Source: Lachnospiraceae bacterium
GTDB taxonomy: Bacteria; Bacillota; Clostridia; Lachnospirales; Lachnospiraceae
Direction of reading: 5' to 3'
Length of the DNA stretch: 64,000 nucleotides
Assembly: GCA_030524705.1 (NCBI GenBank)
Contig: JAUNGD010000001.1
Coordinates: 1-64,000 of the forward strand
Translations under genes and position numbers: made by a program
The notes under the pieces: model-generated
What the model was told of the DNA's origin: nothing
The model's database searches: none
The model's input: the letters and a program-made list of their open reading frames with translations, nothing else
In this document: one piece after another, positions 34,607 through 43,528 of the stretch
Layout of the letters: each line of letters begins with the position of its first letter
Position numbering within the stretch: position 1 is the stretch's first letter

Positions 34607-35581
34607 ATGGCGACACTGAAAGATGTTGCAAGAGCGGCGGGCGTTGCACCGATCACAGTTTCCAGAGTAATTAATAACCAGGACACTGTAAAAGAAAAAA
34701 CCCGTGACAAGGTACTAAAAGTAATGGCAGAAATGCAGTACATCCCAAATGTAGCTGCCAGAAATCTGATTACAAAGAGAAGTCATGTGATTGATGTCTA
34801 TATTCCGGAAGATATTGAACTGGATAATCCCTTTATGCTGCAGTTGATTGCAGGTATCAGCGAAGTACTTAGTGAAAAAATGTATTCCTTCCTTATATTG
34901 AGGAATCGAAAACAGGAGCATATTTGTGACGGTTACATTGTAACAGGTTTGCTGACGCATGAAATTGAAGAGTTCTATCAATACGCAAAAGAAAGAAACC
35001 GCCCTGTGGCGTTATTTGGTCATACAACGCTTCATGATGTGGACTGTATTGATGTGGATAATGTGGCAGGAGCCAGAATGGCGGTAGAGTATCTGATCGA
35101 AAACGGACACACCGAGATTGCAATGATTAATGTAGCCGAGGATAAGGACTATACTGTGGATCGATTTGAAGGATATCGGCAAGCGTTGCAAAAGCATGGA
35201 TGCCCTTTTGATGAAAAAAAGATTGTTTACTCCCCAAATCAGGTGAAGGACAGTGTAGAGGCGGCAAAAGAACTGTTGAAGCGGGGTGGGTTCAGCGCAA
35301 TTTTCTGTGCGACCGATACGATTGCCATTGGGGTTGAAAATGCAATCTCAGAAGCAGGACTCAGAATTCCAGAGGATATATCAGTCATAGGCTATGATGG
35401 ACTGGGGCATCAGTTGCTGGCTACGCCGAAGGTGGCTTCCATCCAACAGCCGGTTTTCCAGATTGGGAAAATGCTTGCCAGAACTTTGGTGGATCGGTTG
35501 GACAACAAACCGACCAGAGTGGAGAAGACCGTGGATCCGATTTTACTGACGGGTGATTCCGTTAAAAATGTATGTAACTAA
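34607..35581 (+). CDS. LacI-family transcriptional regulator
   Basis: A 324-residue repressor with an N-terminal LacI helix-turn-helix (ATLKDVARAAGVAPITVSRV, residues 2-21), hinge helix PNVAARNLITKRS, and a type I periplasmic-binding-like effector domain (SHVIDVYIPEDIELDNPFMLQLIAGISEVL, PVALFGHTTLHDVDCIDVDN, FCATDTIAIG, VIGYDGLG). It is the first gene of an operon whose promoter carries two or three operators with ATGGTAACG half-sites, so it almost surely represses itself and the importer and glycosidase genes downstream. The AGGAGG lies seven bases before the ATG. The inducer is probably a beta-glucoside or a related oligosaccharide, inferred from the GH30 enzyme. Confidence 0.93.
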   Translation: MATLKDVARAAGVAPITVSRVINNQDTVKEKTRDKVLKVMAEMQYIPNVAARNLITKRSHVIDVYIPEDIELDNPFMLQLIAGISEVLSEKMYSFLILRNRKQEHICDGYIVTGLLTHEIEEFYQYAKERNRPVALFGHTTLHDVDCIDVDNVAGARMAVEYLIENGHTEIAMINVAEDKDYTVDRFEGYRQALQKHGCPFDEKKIVYSPNQVKDSVEAAKELLKRGGFSAIFCATDTIAIGVENAISEAGLRIPEDISVIGYDGLGHQLLATPKVASIQQPVFQIGKMLARTLVDRLDNKPTRVEKTVDPILLTGDSVKNVCN

Positions 35582-35609
35582 AAATTATTATAAAAAATGG
35601 AGGGAAACT

Positions 35610-36848
35610 ATGAAGAAAGCACTAGTATTAGCAGCAATGGCAGCAGCGATGGTTTTGCCAATGAGCGCACTTGCCGAAGAAAAAACGTTGGAGATCTGGT
35701 CATCCGGAGAAGAACTGGGACGTTTTGTTGAAGGTTTCAACGAAATTTACCCCGATGTGAAGGTGAACATTACAGTCGTTCCAAACGCAGATTTTCTTGC
35801 AAAGCTGACGCCGACATTGGCGAACGGACAGGGAGCGCCGGATATCTTTACGGGAGAATCGGATTACGTAAAATATCTTGTGGATTCTGGATTCTGGGAA
35901 GATCTGAGTGCTGATCCTTATAATGTGGGAGAATACACGGATGATATCTGGGATTATGTAACGAGTGTGGGAAGCGATGCATCCGGAGCAGTCCGGGCTT
36001 TGAGCTGGCAGGCATCGCCTGGATCGATCATGTATCGCCGCGATATTGCAAAAGAAGTTCTGGGAACCGATGCTCCAGAAGAGGTTGGCGCTATGCTTAA
36101 TTCTAATGAGGCCCTGCTTGAAGTGGCCGCAAAAATGAAGGAAAATGGAATTAAGATGTTTGCAAGCTGGCAGGATATTCTGAATATGGAGTTTTCAAAC
36201 CGCGAGCAGCCGTGGGTAGTGGATGATACACTCGTTATCGATGATGCAATGCTTGAGTTTATGGATATGGCGAAAGACATTGCCGAGAATGGGTATGATC
36301 TGAATGTAGATCCGTGGGCGCCGGAGTGGAGTGCGGCAGTGGAGAGTGAGGATACTTTCTGTTACGTACTTCCTTCCTGGGGCTACCAGTTCGTGGTAAA
36401 ACCGGCAGCAGACAAAACCGTAGGGCAGTGGGCAATGTGTGAAGGTCCGGTGCCTTACGTAAAGGGAGGAACCTGGCTTGGAATCTATAAAGACAGTGAA
36501 AACAAAGATATTGCATGGGATTTTCTGAAATACTGCTGCTGTGACAGTGAGGCTCAGCAGGCTTATGCAAAAGAATACGGCGAATATGTGTCTTTGAAAT
36601 CGGCGGACGAGGTTCTGGCGGCAGGAGAAGGCGAGGAGGTACTTGGCGGTCAGAATCCGTTTGAATTTTATAATGGGCAGATGGAAAAGAAGCCGAGTGA
36701 TTTGATGACCGGATATGATGGACAGATTAATACCGTTTTCCTTTCCGCAACAAAGGACTATGCGACAGGAATTCTGTCAAAGGAAGAGGCTATTGAGCAG
36801 TTTAAAGAAGATGTTGCGACTGCCTACGCCGAGTTGACAGTCGATTGA
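35610..36848 (+). CDS. Carbohydrate ABC transporter, extracellular binding protein
   Basis: A 412-residue family 1 solute-binding protein. The signal peptide MKKALVLAAMAAAMVLPMS ends in an SPase I site (ALAEE) and has no lipobox cysteine, as in the ChvE protein of this window. The mature part shows LEIWSSGEELGRFVEGFNEIYPDVKVNITVV, ANGQGAPDIFTGESDYVKYLVDSGFWEDL and a C-terminal lobe with GGTWLGIYKDSENKDIAWDFLKY, typical of oligosaccharide-binding proteins. ATG 35610 has GGAGGG before it; the earlier in-frame codons overlap the lacI end. It is 28 bp from lacI, so it shares the repressed transcript. A stem-loop follows. Confidence 0.92.
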   Translation: MKKALVLAAMAAAMVLPMSALAEEKTLEIWSSGEELGRFVEGFNEIYPDVKVNITVVPNADFLAKLTPTLANGQGAPDIFTGESDYVKYLVDSGFWEDLSADPYNVGEYTDDIWDYVTSVGSDASGAVRALSWQASPGSIMYRRDIAKEVLGTDAPEEVGAMLNSNEALLEVAAKMKENGIKMFASWQDILNMEFSNREQPWVVDDTLVIDDAMLEFMDMAKDIAENGYDLNVDPWAPEWSAAVESEDTFCYVLPSWGYQFVVKPAADKTVGQWAMCEGPVPYVKGGTWLGIYKDSENKDIAWDFLKYCCCDSEAQQAYAKEYGEYVSLKSADEVLAAGEGEEVLGGQNPFEFYNGQMEKKPSDLMTGYDGQINTVFLSATKDYATGILSKEEAIEQFKEDVATAYAELTVD

Positions 36849-36854
36849 TCGAAG

Positions 36855-36883
36855 ACGGCCGATGCAGCGCATCGGCCGTTTTT
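36855..36883 (+). terminator. Stem-loop between binding-protein and permease genes
   Basis: Perfect ten-pair stem ACGGCCGATG / CATCGGCCGT with loop CAGCG and a short run of T. It is probably a partial terminator or mRNA stabiliser giving more binding protein than permease, like the stem after chvE. Confidence 0.7.
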
Positions 36884-36899
36884 AAAAGGGGGTTACCGT

Positions 36900-37823
36900 A
36901 TGATGTTACCGAAAACAGGGAAAAAGAAGAAGTTGAAAAACAGAGAGAATAGCGGACTTGTCTTTATTTCTCCGTTCTTTCTGGTGTTTGCAGTTTTCGG
37001 ATTATATCCTGTGATTTATACGATTTATCTTAGCTTTTATAAATGGGATGGTCTTGCGCCTTCGGTTTTTATTGGAATCAAAAATTTTCACAGATTACTT
37101 ACTGATAAGGTATTTTTTCTGTCAGTATGGAATACCTTTCGTATCTGGGTCTGCAATTTCATTCCACAGATGCTGTTAGCGCTTGTTTTATCGGCTATTT
37201 TTACATTCAATAAATTGAAAGGTATGAAATTTTTCCGCGCGGCCTATTATCTGCCGAATCTGATTACCGCTGCGTCGGTCGGTTTGCTTTTCAATCTTTT
37301 GTTTGACGGCGACAAATCTGTGGTGAACTATATCCTGACGATACTGAAAGTTCCGGGTGCTCCATTCCAGTTTTTTAACAGCGGCATCTTTACTACGGGA
37401 CTGGTTTCCTACATCCAGTGCTGGATGTGGTTTGGTTACACAACAGTTATTATTATGGCGGGAATCACAGCGATTGATTCTTCGGTGTACGATGCGGCTA
37501 TGGTAGACGGGGCCTCAAAAATGCAGACTTACATTTATATCACTATGCCGCTCATAAAGCCAACACTGGTGTATATGATGATTACATCCATTATCGGCGG
37601 TATGCAGTTGTTTGATGTTCCCGCGACGCTGACCAATGGACTTGGGGATCCGCGTAAATCTATTTTGACGACTTCGATGTATCTGTATAACCAAGGATTT
37701 AAGAGCCACAATTACGGATATGCATCAGCAATATCAGTAGGTTTGTTTGTAATTATCGCAATATTAAGCATATTCTCATTCAGAGCAATGCAGAACAAGG
37801 GAGGCACGCAGGATGGCAATTAG
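36900..37823 (+). CDS. Carbohydrate ABC transporter permease (MalF/UgpA type)
   Basis: A 307-residue permease with six predicted membrane spans after a basic N-terminus. It has the conserved ISPFFLVFAVFGLYPVIYTIYLSFYKWDG opening and an EAA-type cytoplasmic loop (AAMVDGASKMQTYIYITMPLIKPTL). GGGGG before the start acts as ribosome site. It overlaps the second permease by 11 bases. Together with the binding protein it makes a CUT1-type importer, which lacks an ATPase gene here. Confidence 0.92.
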   Translation: MMLPKTGKKKKLKNRENSGLVFISPFFLVFAVFGLYPVIYTIYLSFYKWDGLAPSVFIGIKNFHRLLTDKVFFLSVWNTFRIWVCNFIPQMLLALVLSAIFTFNKLKGMKFFRAAYYLPNLITAASVGLLFNLLFDGDKSVVNYILTILKVPGAPFQFFNSGIFTTGLVSYIQCWMWFGYTTVIIMAGITAIDSSVYDAAMVDGASKMQTYIYITMPLIKPTLVYMMITSIIGGMQLFDVPATLTNGLGDPRKSILTTSMYLYNQGFKSHNYGYASAISVGLFVIIAILSIFSFRAMQNKGGTQDGN

Positions 37824-38643
37824 AAAAAAAGTAAAGTCGAGTACGATTGTAATGTATGTATTTCTTATTTTGCTGCTACTATTGTCCATTGTGCCGTTTT
37901 ATCTGGTGGTCATCAATTCTACTCACTCCAGCTTTGATATTGTTACGAAGCTGAATCTTTTGCCGGGCAAGAGTATGGGAGAAAATTATACTACGATGCA
38001 GTCTCATGTAAATATCTGGAAGGGCTTTCTAAATAGTCTGCTTATTGCAGTTCCATATACGGCCTTTACAGGTTATTTTGGAGCGCTGACTGCATTTGGA
38101 TTTGCCAAGTATCGTTTTAAAGGAAGGAACATTTTGTTCGGTGTGGTTCTGGCCTCTATGATGATTCCGGCGCAGGTGAGTATCATCGGTTTTTACCAGT
38201 TAAATCTGAAACTTCATCTTTTGAATTCTTATATTCCATTTGCTATCACAGGTATCTCAAATGCGACAGCAGTCTTTTTTCTTAGGGGCATCATTGAACA
38301 GAGTATTCCAAACTCTATGATGGAAGCTGCCCGGCTGGAAGGCTGCTCGGAGTTTATGATTTTTAACCGGATTGTACTGCCTTGTGTGACGCCAGGTGTA
38401 GCGACCATGTGCATTTTTAATTTTGTATCCTGTTGGAACAATTATATCGGTCCGTTAATCATTATGACAGACAGCGAAAAATATACAATGCCGGTGATGA
38501 TTGCCATGATCAAAGGGCTGTATCTGACGAATTACGGAGCAATGTATCTGGCAATCACGATATCCATTGTCCCAATTATTATCGTATACTGCTTTTTCTC
38601 AAAATACATTATTAATGGTCTGACTGTGGGAGCAGAAAAGTAG
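37813..38643 (+). CDS. Carbohydrate ABC transporter permease (MalG/UgpE type)
   Basis: A 276-residue permease forming a heterodimer with the preceding one. It has six predicted spans, the EAA loop MMEAARLEGCSEFMIFNRIVLPCVTPG, and the usual C-terminal QxG-like end (IINGLTVGAEK). The EAA loop is where the ATPase docks; no ATPase gene is in the operon, so a shared MsmK/UgpC-type ATPase from elsewhere is expected. The gene ends eight bases before the GH30 gene. Confidence 0.93.
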   Translation: MAIRKKVKSSTIVMYVFLILLLLLSIVPFYLVVINSTHSSFDIVTKLNLLPGKSMGENYTTMQSHVNIWKGFLNSLLIAVPYTAFTGYFGALTAFGFAKYRFKGRNILFGVVLASMMIPAQVSIIGFYQLNLKLHLLNSYIPFAITGISNATAVFFLRGIIEQSIPNSMMEAARLEGCSEFMIFNRIVLPCVTPGVATMCIFNFVSCWNNYIGPLIIMTDSEKYTMPVMIAMIKGLYLTNYGAMYLAITISIVPIIIVYCFFSKYIINGLTVGAEK

Positions 38644-38651
38644 GAGGAAAC

Positions 38652-40001
38652 ATGAAAAAGGTAAATTGGAATTATTCGAATGAACAGAATCCGTGGAAGA
38701 AAAAGGAGCATGCAGGGTGTGGACAGGCCGACGCAGAACTGACAATAAATTCCACGGAGTACCAAAAAATGTATGGATTTGGAGGATGCTTTAACGAACT
38801 GGGATACCGTGCGCTGGGAAAGCTTATGCCGAAGGAGCGCGAGGATGTGATGCGCGAGCTTTTCGAGCCGGGAGAAGACCGCTGCAATCTGAATTTCTGT
38901 CGTATGCCGATCGGCGCAAACGATTATTCCTTTGATTGGTACAGTCTGGACGAGACACCAGGGGATTATGAGCTGAAGGATTTTTCCATTGAGCGGGACA
39001 GACGGGCACTGATTCCATATATTCAGATGGCAAAAGCCTATGCGCCGGAGCTGAAGCTGTTTGCATCGCCATGGAGTCCTCCCGTCTGGATGAAAGAACC
39101 GCCGGTGTACAACTGGGGCAAGCTGATCAAGACTCCGGAAAACCTGCGGGCATATGCAGAGTATTTTGTAAAATTTGTTCAAGCATACGCTGCAGAAGGA
39201 ATAGAGATCAATCAGGTGCATGTTCAGAATGAACCGGTGGCTAATCAGAAATTTCCTTCCTGTATGTGGACAGGAGAGGAGATGCGTGACTTTATTAAGG
39301 AATATCTAGGACCGGCAATGAAAAATGCTGGGCTGGATACAGAATTGTGGCTTGGAACGATCAATGCGCCTGGCTGTGATTTCAAACGATTGATTTTTGA
39401 TAAATGGGCGAGGGAGGATTATGATTATTTTGCCAATACGGTTCTGTCAGATCCGGAGGCATTGCAGTATGTTTCCGGTGTCAGCTATCAGTGGGGCGGC
39501 AAAATTGCCATCCAGAGAACCTTCGAAAGCTGGTGGCCGCAGATCAGGCTGATGCAGTCTGAGAATGAATGTGGTTTCGGCGATAATACATGGGAGTATG
39601 CGGCTTATGTGTGGACGATGCTGAAGCATTACATTGGCAATGGGGCTGAGAGTTATATGTATTGGAATCTGATTCTGGAGCCGGAAGGGAAGAGCACTTG
39701 GGGCGATCCACAGAATGCCATGATCACGGTTGATCCGGCGCAGGGTACCGTCTGCTACAATCCTGATTTTTACGTGATGAAACATTTTTCTTCTATTGTG
39801 AAAAGAGGAGCAGTCCGATTGGGAATAACCGGAACATTTGCGGCGGATAGTCTTGTGTTCCGCAATCCGGATGGTTCTCTGGCGCTTGAATTATTTAATC
39901 CATTTCAGCGGAAGTTTATGGTATCCTTTGCCTTGGAGGGGGAAAAATACTTCTTTGAACTGGAACCGAGATCTTTTAACAGCATTCTTCTTAGAGAATA
40001 A
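38652..40001 (+). CDS. GH30-family glycoside hydrolase, intracellular
   Basis: A 449-residue retaining beta-glycosidase without signal peptide, so it acts on imported sugars. GH30 marks are YGFGGCFNELG near residue 41, FCRMPIGANDYS near 82, FASPWSPPVWMK near 137, VQNEP with acid/base Glu194, and QSENECG with the likely nucleophile Glu304 (aligned by eye to the SEACVG of glucocerebrosidase). A C-terminal beta domain ends with ELEPRSFNSILL. GH30 members include beta-1,6-glucanases, beta-glucosidases and beta-xylosidases; the exact linkage is unknown. It is the last gene of the LacI-controlled operon, eight bases after the permease gene. Confidence 0.92.
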   Translation: MKKVNWNYSNEQNPWKKKEHAGCGQADAELTINSTEYQKMYGFGGCFNELGYRALGKLMPKEREDVMRELFEPGEDRCNLNFCRMPIGANDYSFDWYSLDETPGDYELKDFSIERDRRALIPYIQMAKAYAPELKLFASPWSPPVWMKEPPVYNWGKLIKTPENLRAYAEYFVKFVQAYAAEGIEINQVHVQNEPVANQKFPSCMWTGEEMRDFIKEYLGPAMKNAGLDTELWLGTINAPGCDFKRLIFDKWAREDYDYFANTVLSDPEALQYVSGVSYQWGGKIAIQRTFESWWPQIRLMQSENECGFGDNTWEYAAYVWTMLKHYIGNGAESYMYWNLILEPEGKSTWGDPQNAMITVDPAQGTVCYNPDFYVMKHFSSIVKRGAVRLGITGTFAADSLVFRNPDGSLALELFNPFQRKFMVSFALEGEKYFFELEPRSFNSILLRE

Positions 40002-40061
40002 TTATCATGGGGAAATAGCGGTTGATTTTTGGCACTGAATTACGTATACTGATAACCAAGG

Positions 40062-40093
40062 AAATAGGGGAGCTGTAATTGCTCCCTTATTTG
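40062..40093 (+). terminator. Terminator of the GH30 operon
   Basis: Stem AAATAGGGGAGC / GCTCCCTTATTT (one G-T pair) with a seven-base loop, then TGTATT. A second small stem (TGCCTGC-TTC-GCAGGCA) follows at 40113-40129. Confidence 0.75.
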
Positions 40094-40167
40094 TATTGAT
40101 TCTAAGCTTTCATGCCTGCTTCGCAGGCACCACCAATAATATCAATGCGAAAGAATAGGAGAAAAAC

Positions 40168-41010
40168 ATGTTAAAAATAGGATGTCATTTATCTTCCTCC
40201 AAGGGCTTTCTTCATATGGGCGAGGAGGCCGTCTCTATTGGAGCAAATACGTTTCAGTTTTTTACCAGGAATCCCAGAGGGAGTAAAGCAAAGGAACTTG
40301 ACGAGAAGGACATAAAAGCATATCTGGACTTTGCGAAGGAGCAGGGAATCGGAATCGTGGTGGCGCATGCCCCGTATACATTAAACGCATGCTCCAAGGA
40401 TGACAGGGTGCGGGAGTTTGCTGGGGAGACGCTGCAGGATGACCTGAGACGCATGGAATATCTGCCGGGCAATCTTTATAATTTCCATCCCGGAAGCCAT
40501 GTGGGGCAGGGGAGCCAGAAGGGAATTGAACTCATCGCAGACCAGCTCAACGCGATCCTCACGCCGGATATGCATACGACGGTGCTGCTGGAAACGATGG
40601 CAGGCAAGGGCTCGGAGGTGGGTGGACGGTTTGAAGAGCTGGCGGCCATCATTGAGCGGGTGGAGCTGAAGGACAAAATGGGGGTCTGCCTGGATACGTG
40701 CCATGTGTTTGACGCAGGATATGACATTGTGGGAGATCTGGAAGGCGTATTGAAGGAGTTTGACCGGGTGATCGGCCTGGACCGTCTGAGGGCGGTGCAT
40801 GTCAATGACACGAAGAACCCGTTCTGCAGCCACAAGGACCGCCATGAGAAAATCGGGGAGGGTCATATCGGGCTGGAGGCGCTGCGCCGGGTCGTACATC
40901 ATCCGCTGCTTCGTGAGCTGCCGTTCTGTCTGGAGACGCCGAACGAGCTGCCGGGGTACGCTGCGGAGATCCGGCTGCTGAGAGAGCAGGACGGAGAGAC
41001 CATACGGTAA
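40168..41010 (+). CDS. nfo: Endonuclease IV (AP endonuclease)
   Basis: Base-excision repair enzyme that cuts DNA at abasic sites. The 280 residues follow the Nfo/AP2EC TIM-barrel pattern: [18 protein letters not shown] at the N-terminus, [93 protein letters not shown], and a final FCLETPNE. All zinc ligands expected of the family (His, Glu, Asp) are in these stretches. AATAGGAG sits before the start. The gene is isolated, with a terminator after it shared with the convergent PRPP synthetase gene. Confidence 0.95.
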   Translation: MLKIGCHLSSSKGFLHMGEEAVSIGANTFQFFTRNPRGSKAKELDEKDIKAYLDFAKEQGIGIVVAHAPYTLNACSKDDRVREFAGETLQDDLRRMEYLPGNLYNFHPGSHVGQGSQKGIELIADQLNAILTPDMHTTVLLETMAGKGSEVGGRFEELAAIIERVELKDKMGVCLDTCHVFDAGYDIVGDLEGVLKEFDRVIGLDRLRAVHVNDTKNPFCSHKDRHEKIGEGHIGLEALRRVVHHPLLRELPFCLETPNELPGYAAEIRLLREQDGETIR

Positions 41011-41061
41011 AGCAGCAGAAAGTGAATAAAAAGAAGGGGATGTCGGGAAATAGATAATCCT

Positions 41062-41104
41062 AAAAGGCCGGAACCAGATCTGATATAGTGGTTTCGGCCT
41101 TTTG
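41062..41104. terminator. Bidirectional terminator between nfo and prs
   Basis: Fifteen-pair stem AAAAGGCCGGAACCA / TGGTTTCGGCCTTTT (one G-T pair) with a twelve-base loop. The A and T ends allow termination in both directions. Confidence 0.88.
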
Positions 41105-41146
41105 TACGAGATGGCCGGCAGCATAGCCGCGGCCACATTTATGATT

Positions 41147-42325
41147 CTAATTTCTGTGCTTTGACAGAAAGTGGTTGATACGGTCTGTCGGATTCAGCAA
41201 TTCGCTGATGGAGCCGTCATGGTTCAGGGTATCAATGATCAGGGCGATGTATTTGCTCATATCGCAGCCTGTGTAATACGGCTTCTGCAAAAGCTCCGGC
41301 GTCTGGTAGACGAGGTTCGTCGTCAGCATCGCATAGAACAGGCCCTGCTCATAGGCGCGGTCGAATTTTTCCAAACCGTTGGTGAAAAGACCGAAGGTGG
41401 AGCAGATGAAGATCCGCCCTGCATTGCGTTTTTTCAGCTCCCTTGCCACATCCAGCATACTGTCGCCGGAGGAGATCATATCATCCAGGATCACCATGTC
41501 CTTGCCGCCGACGTCGGATCCCAGGAATTCATGGGCAACGATGGGATTACGGCCGTTTACAACGTGGGCGTAATCGCGTCTCTTATAAAACATGCCCATA
41601 TCAACGCCAAGAATATTTGCCATATAGATGGCACGGCTGGCAGCGCCCTCGTCCGGGCTGATGATCATCAGATGGTCAGCGTCTATTTTAATATCCGGAG
41701 CAGCCTTGAACAGTCCCTTGATGAACTGATATACCGGCTGAACCGTCTCGAAGCCATGGAGCGGGATCGCATTCTGTACCCGGGGATCATGGGCGTCGAA
41801 GGTGATGATATTGTCTACTCCCATATTGACCAGTTCTTGAAGCGCCAGGGCGCAGTCCAAGGACTCCCGGCCGGTGCGCTTGTGCTGACGGCTTTCGTAA
41901 AGGAAGGGCATAATCACGTTCAGGCGGCGTGCCTTTCCGCCCACCGCTGCGATGATCCGCTTCAGATCCTGAAAATGATCATCCGGCGACATGTGATTTG
42001 TATGGCCGCAGAGGGAATAGGTCAGGCTGTAATTGCATACATCCACAAGAATATAGAGATCAGCGCCGCGGACAGAGTCATTGATGATACCCTTGGCTTC
42101 ACCGGAGCCGAAACGCGGTACGCTGGCATTTACGAGATAAGAAGGCTTGGAATAGGACTGCAGCAACGGACTTCCCAGATGCTCGTGTTCACGCTCCTGC
42201 CGCCACTGGACAATGTGGGCGTTGATCTTCTGCCCCAGAGTTTCGCAGCTCTTAAGTGGGATGATACCGAGCTCTCCCACAGGGATAGTTTCAAGGTTTC
42301 GTTCGTTCGCAGACTGAAATTCCAT
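41147..42325 (-). CDS. prs: Ribose-phosphate pyrophosphokinase, long form
   Basis: Makes PRPP from ribose 5-phosphate and ATP for nucleotide, histidine and tryptophan synthesis. The phosphoribosyltransferase-type motif DDMISSGDSM is at 281-290; FLYESRQHKRTGRESL (about 141-156) replaces the usual YSRQDRK ATP loop; FDAHDPRVQN is at 176-185. At 392 residues it is about 75 longer than classical PrsA, with an extended N-terminus (1-85) and a longer C-terminus. Such long forms occur in Clostridia beside or instead of the short one; whether it makes PRPP in vivo is likely but unproved. A GGAGG site precedes ATG. It is 81 bp downstream of the dnaC-type gene on the same strand. Confidence 0.85.
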   Translation of the reverse strand: MEFQSANERNLETIPVGELGIIPLKSCETLGQKINAHIVQWRQEREHEHLGSPLLQSYSKPSYLVNASVPRFGSGEAKGIINDSVRGADLYILVDVCNYSLTYSLCGHTNHMSPDDHFQDLKRIIAAVGGKARRLNVIMPFLYESRQHKRTGRESLDCALALQELVNMGVDNIITFDAHDPRVQNAIPLHGFETVQPVYQFIKGLFKAAPDIKIDADHLMIISPDEGAASRAIYMANILGVDMGMFYKRRDYAHVVNGRNPIVAHEFLGSDVGGKDMVILDDMISSGDSMLDVARELKKRNAGRIFICSTFGLFTNGLEKFDRAYEQGLFYAMLTTNLVYQTPELLQKPYYTGCDMSKYIALIIDTLNHDGSISELLNPTDRINHFLSKHRN

Positions 42326-42406
42326 ACTGTATCCTCCTGCCGCTGCTTTGCAACGGCGTATTATGATTTGTTTGCAGTTCCGATTTTACCACAAAAACAG
42401 TTTTGG

Positions 42407-43405
42407 TCAAGTCCTTCCGGCAGATATTTTTTTCTGAATACGGATATCGTCTCCGATCAGCTTCAGCATTGTGTAATTGCTGGAGATCCTGGAAAAGACA
42501 CGTTCTGAGTATGTATCGGCAAAAGTCCCCAGGGAAAGGTTCGTGGAGATCAGCGTACTTTTACGGCGCAGAATCCGTTCATTCAGCACATGAAAAAGCT
42601 CCGATGCGACGAAGGAATTCACCAGCTCTGTACCGAGATCGTCAATAATCAGAAAATCGCAGTCAAAAATATGCTGCTCCAGCTCTGCCTGGCTTCCGGC
42701 ACTGCTTCTTCCGAAAGCCGAATCAGCGAAAAGCTCGAAAAGGCGGAAGGAAGAAAAATAAATGACAGAATGTGTGCTCTCCAACAGCTCTTTGGCAATG
42801 CAGTGGGAGAGAAACGTTTTTCCGAGGCCGGTATCGCCGTACAGGAACAGGTTTTCAAAACGCTGGTCAAAGTTTTTGACAAAACGGCGGCATTCCTCCA
42901 GGGTACGTTTTGCAGTCTGGGAGGCGGTAAGCCCGGTCACTGGATCCTTGATCTGCTCCGAATAGTATTTCAGGGAAAATGCGGCAAAATTCTCAGTGGT
43001 GAGGATTTCCCGGAGATTCGACTGCGTATAAAGCAGGTCAATGGCGGCCTGTCGGAAGCAGTGACATTTTTCCGAACCGATGTAGCCGGTGTCCTGGCAA
43101 TCCTTACAGCGGTATTGGGGACTCAAATAGTCCGCCGGATACCCGGCCTCCTTCAGGATCTCGGCTCTCCGGGCGGAGAGGCCAGCGATCTGCACCCGCA
43201 GCTCATCCGTAGAAGAGGACTCGTCTGCGAGAAGGCGGCGGGCATACGCAGTACTGTTGGAGGCAATGGCGGCATCAATTTCGGAAAATTCCGGGAATCT
43301 GGAATAGATCTCCTCGATGCGCCGGGTCAGCTCCTGGTGGCTGCGAGACTGCTGCCGCTGGTAATCACGCATAATGGTATTGTATTGTTCGTTCGTCAGT
43401 CCCAT
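42407..43405 (-). CDS. DnaC/DnaI-type helicase loader ATPase
   Basis: AAA+ ATPase that helps load the replicative helicase. The 332 residues have an N-terminal helical part, a zinc cluster (Cys100, 103, 114, 116, with DTGYIG between), and a C-terminal ATPase with Walker A YGDTGLGKTF at 190-198, Walker B FLIIDDLGTE near 252, and an arginine-containing end (YSERVFSRI). The pairing with a DnaD-domain gene upstream on the same strand is the usual Clostridia arrangement. A 123-bp gap with short tandem repeats separates the two. No terminator is seen before prs. Confidence 0.92.
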   Translation of the reverse strand: MGLTNEQYNTIMRDYQRQQSRSHQELTRRIEEIYSRFPEFSEIDAAIASNSTAYARRLLADESSSTDELRVQIAGLSARRAEILKEAGYPADYLSPQYRCKDCQDTGYIGSEKCHCFRQAAIDLLYTQSNLREILTTENFAAFSLKYYSEQIKDPVTGLTASQTAKRTLEECRRFVKNFDQRFENLFLYGDTGLGKTFLSHCIAKELLESTHSVIYFSSFRLFELFADSAFGRSSAGSQAELEQHIFDCDFLIIDDLGTELVNSFVASELFHVLNERILRRKSTLISTNLSLGTFADTYSERVFSRISSNYTMLKLIGDDIRIQKKISAGRT

Positions 43406-43432
43406 GATTGCTCCTTTATGTTACGGATTCAG

Positions 43433-43528
43433 CTTCTGCCGGTATGCCGTTACATTTTTCGGTGGTTGGTTTGCTTCTGCCATTACATTTTTCGGTGGTC
43501 GGTTTGCTTCTGCCAGTATGCTTTTCGG
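43433..43528. repeat. Short tandem repeats between the dnaD- and dnaC-type genes
   Basis: A unit starting CTTCTGCC and ending TTCGGTGGTTGGTTTG repeats at 43433, 43474 and, partly, 43507, with unit lengths of about 41 and 33 bp. On the minus strand they lie just after the dnaD-type stop codon. Recent slippage is the simplest reading. Confidence 0.65.

Noticed and set aside
41171..42508. Long plus-strand ORF (445 codons) opposite prs
   Set aside because: It is antisense to the PRPP synthetase gene, lacks a ribosome site and has no recognisable domain.
43433..43528. CRISPR-like repeats between the dnaD- and dnaC-type genes
   Set aside because: Units differ in length, have no unique spacers between them and no cas gene is nearby; they are simple tandem repeats.
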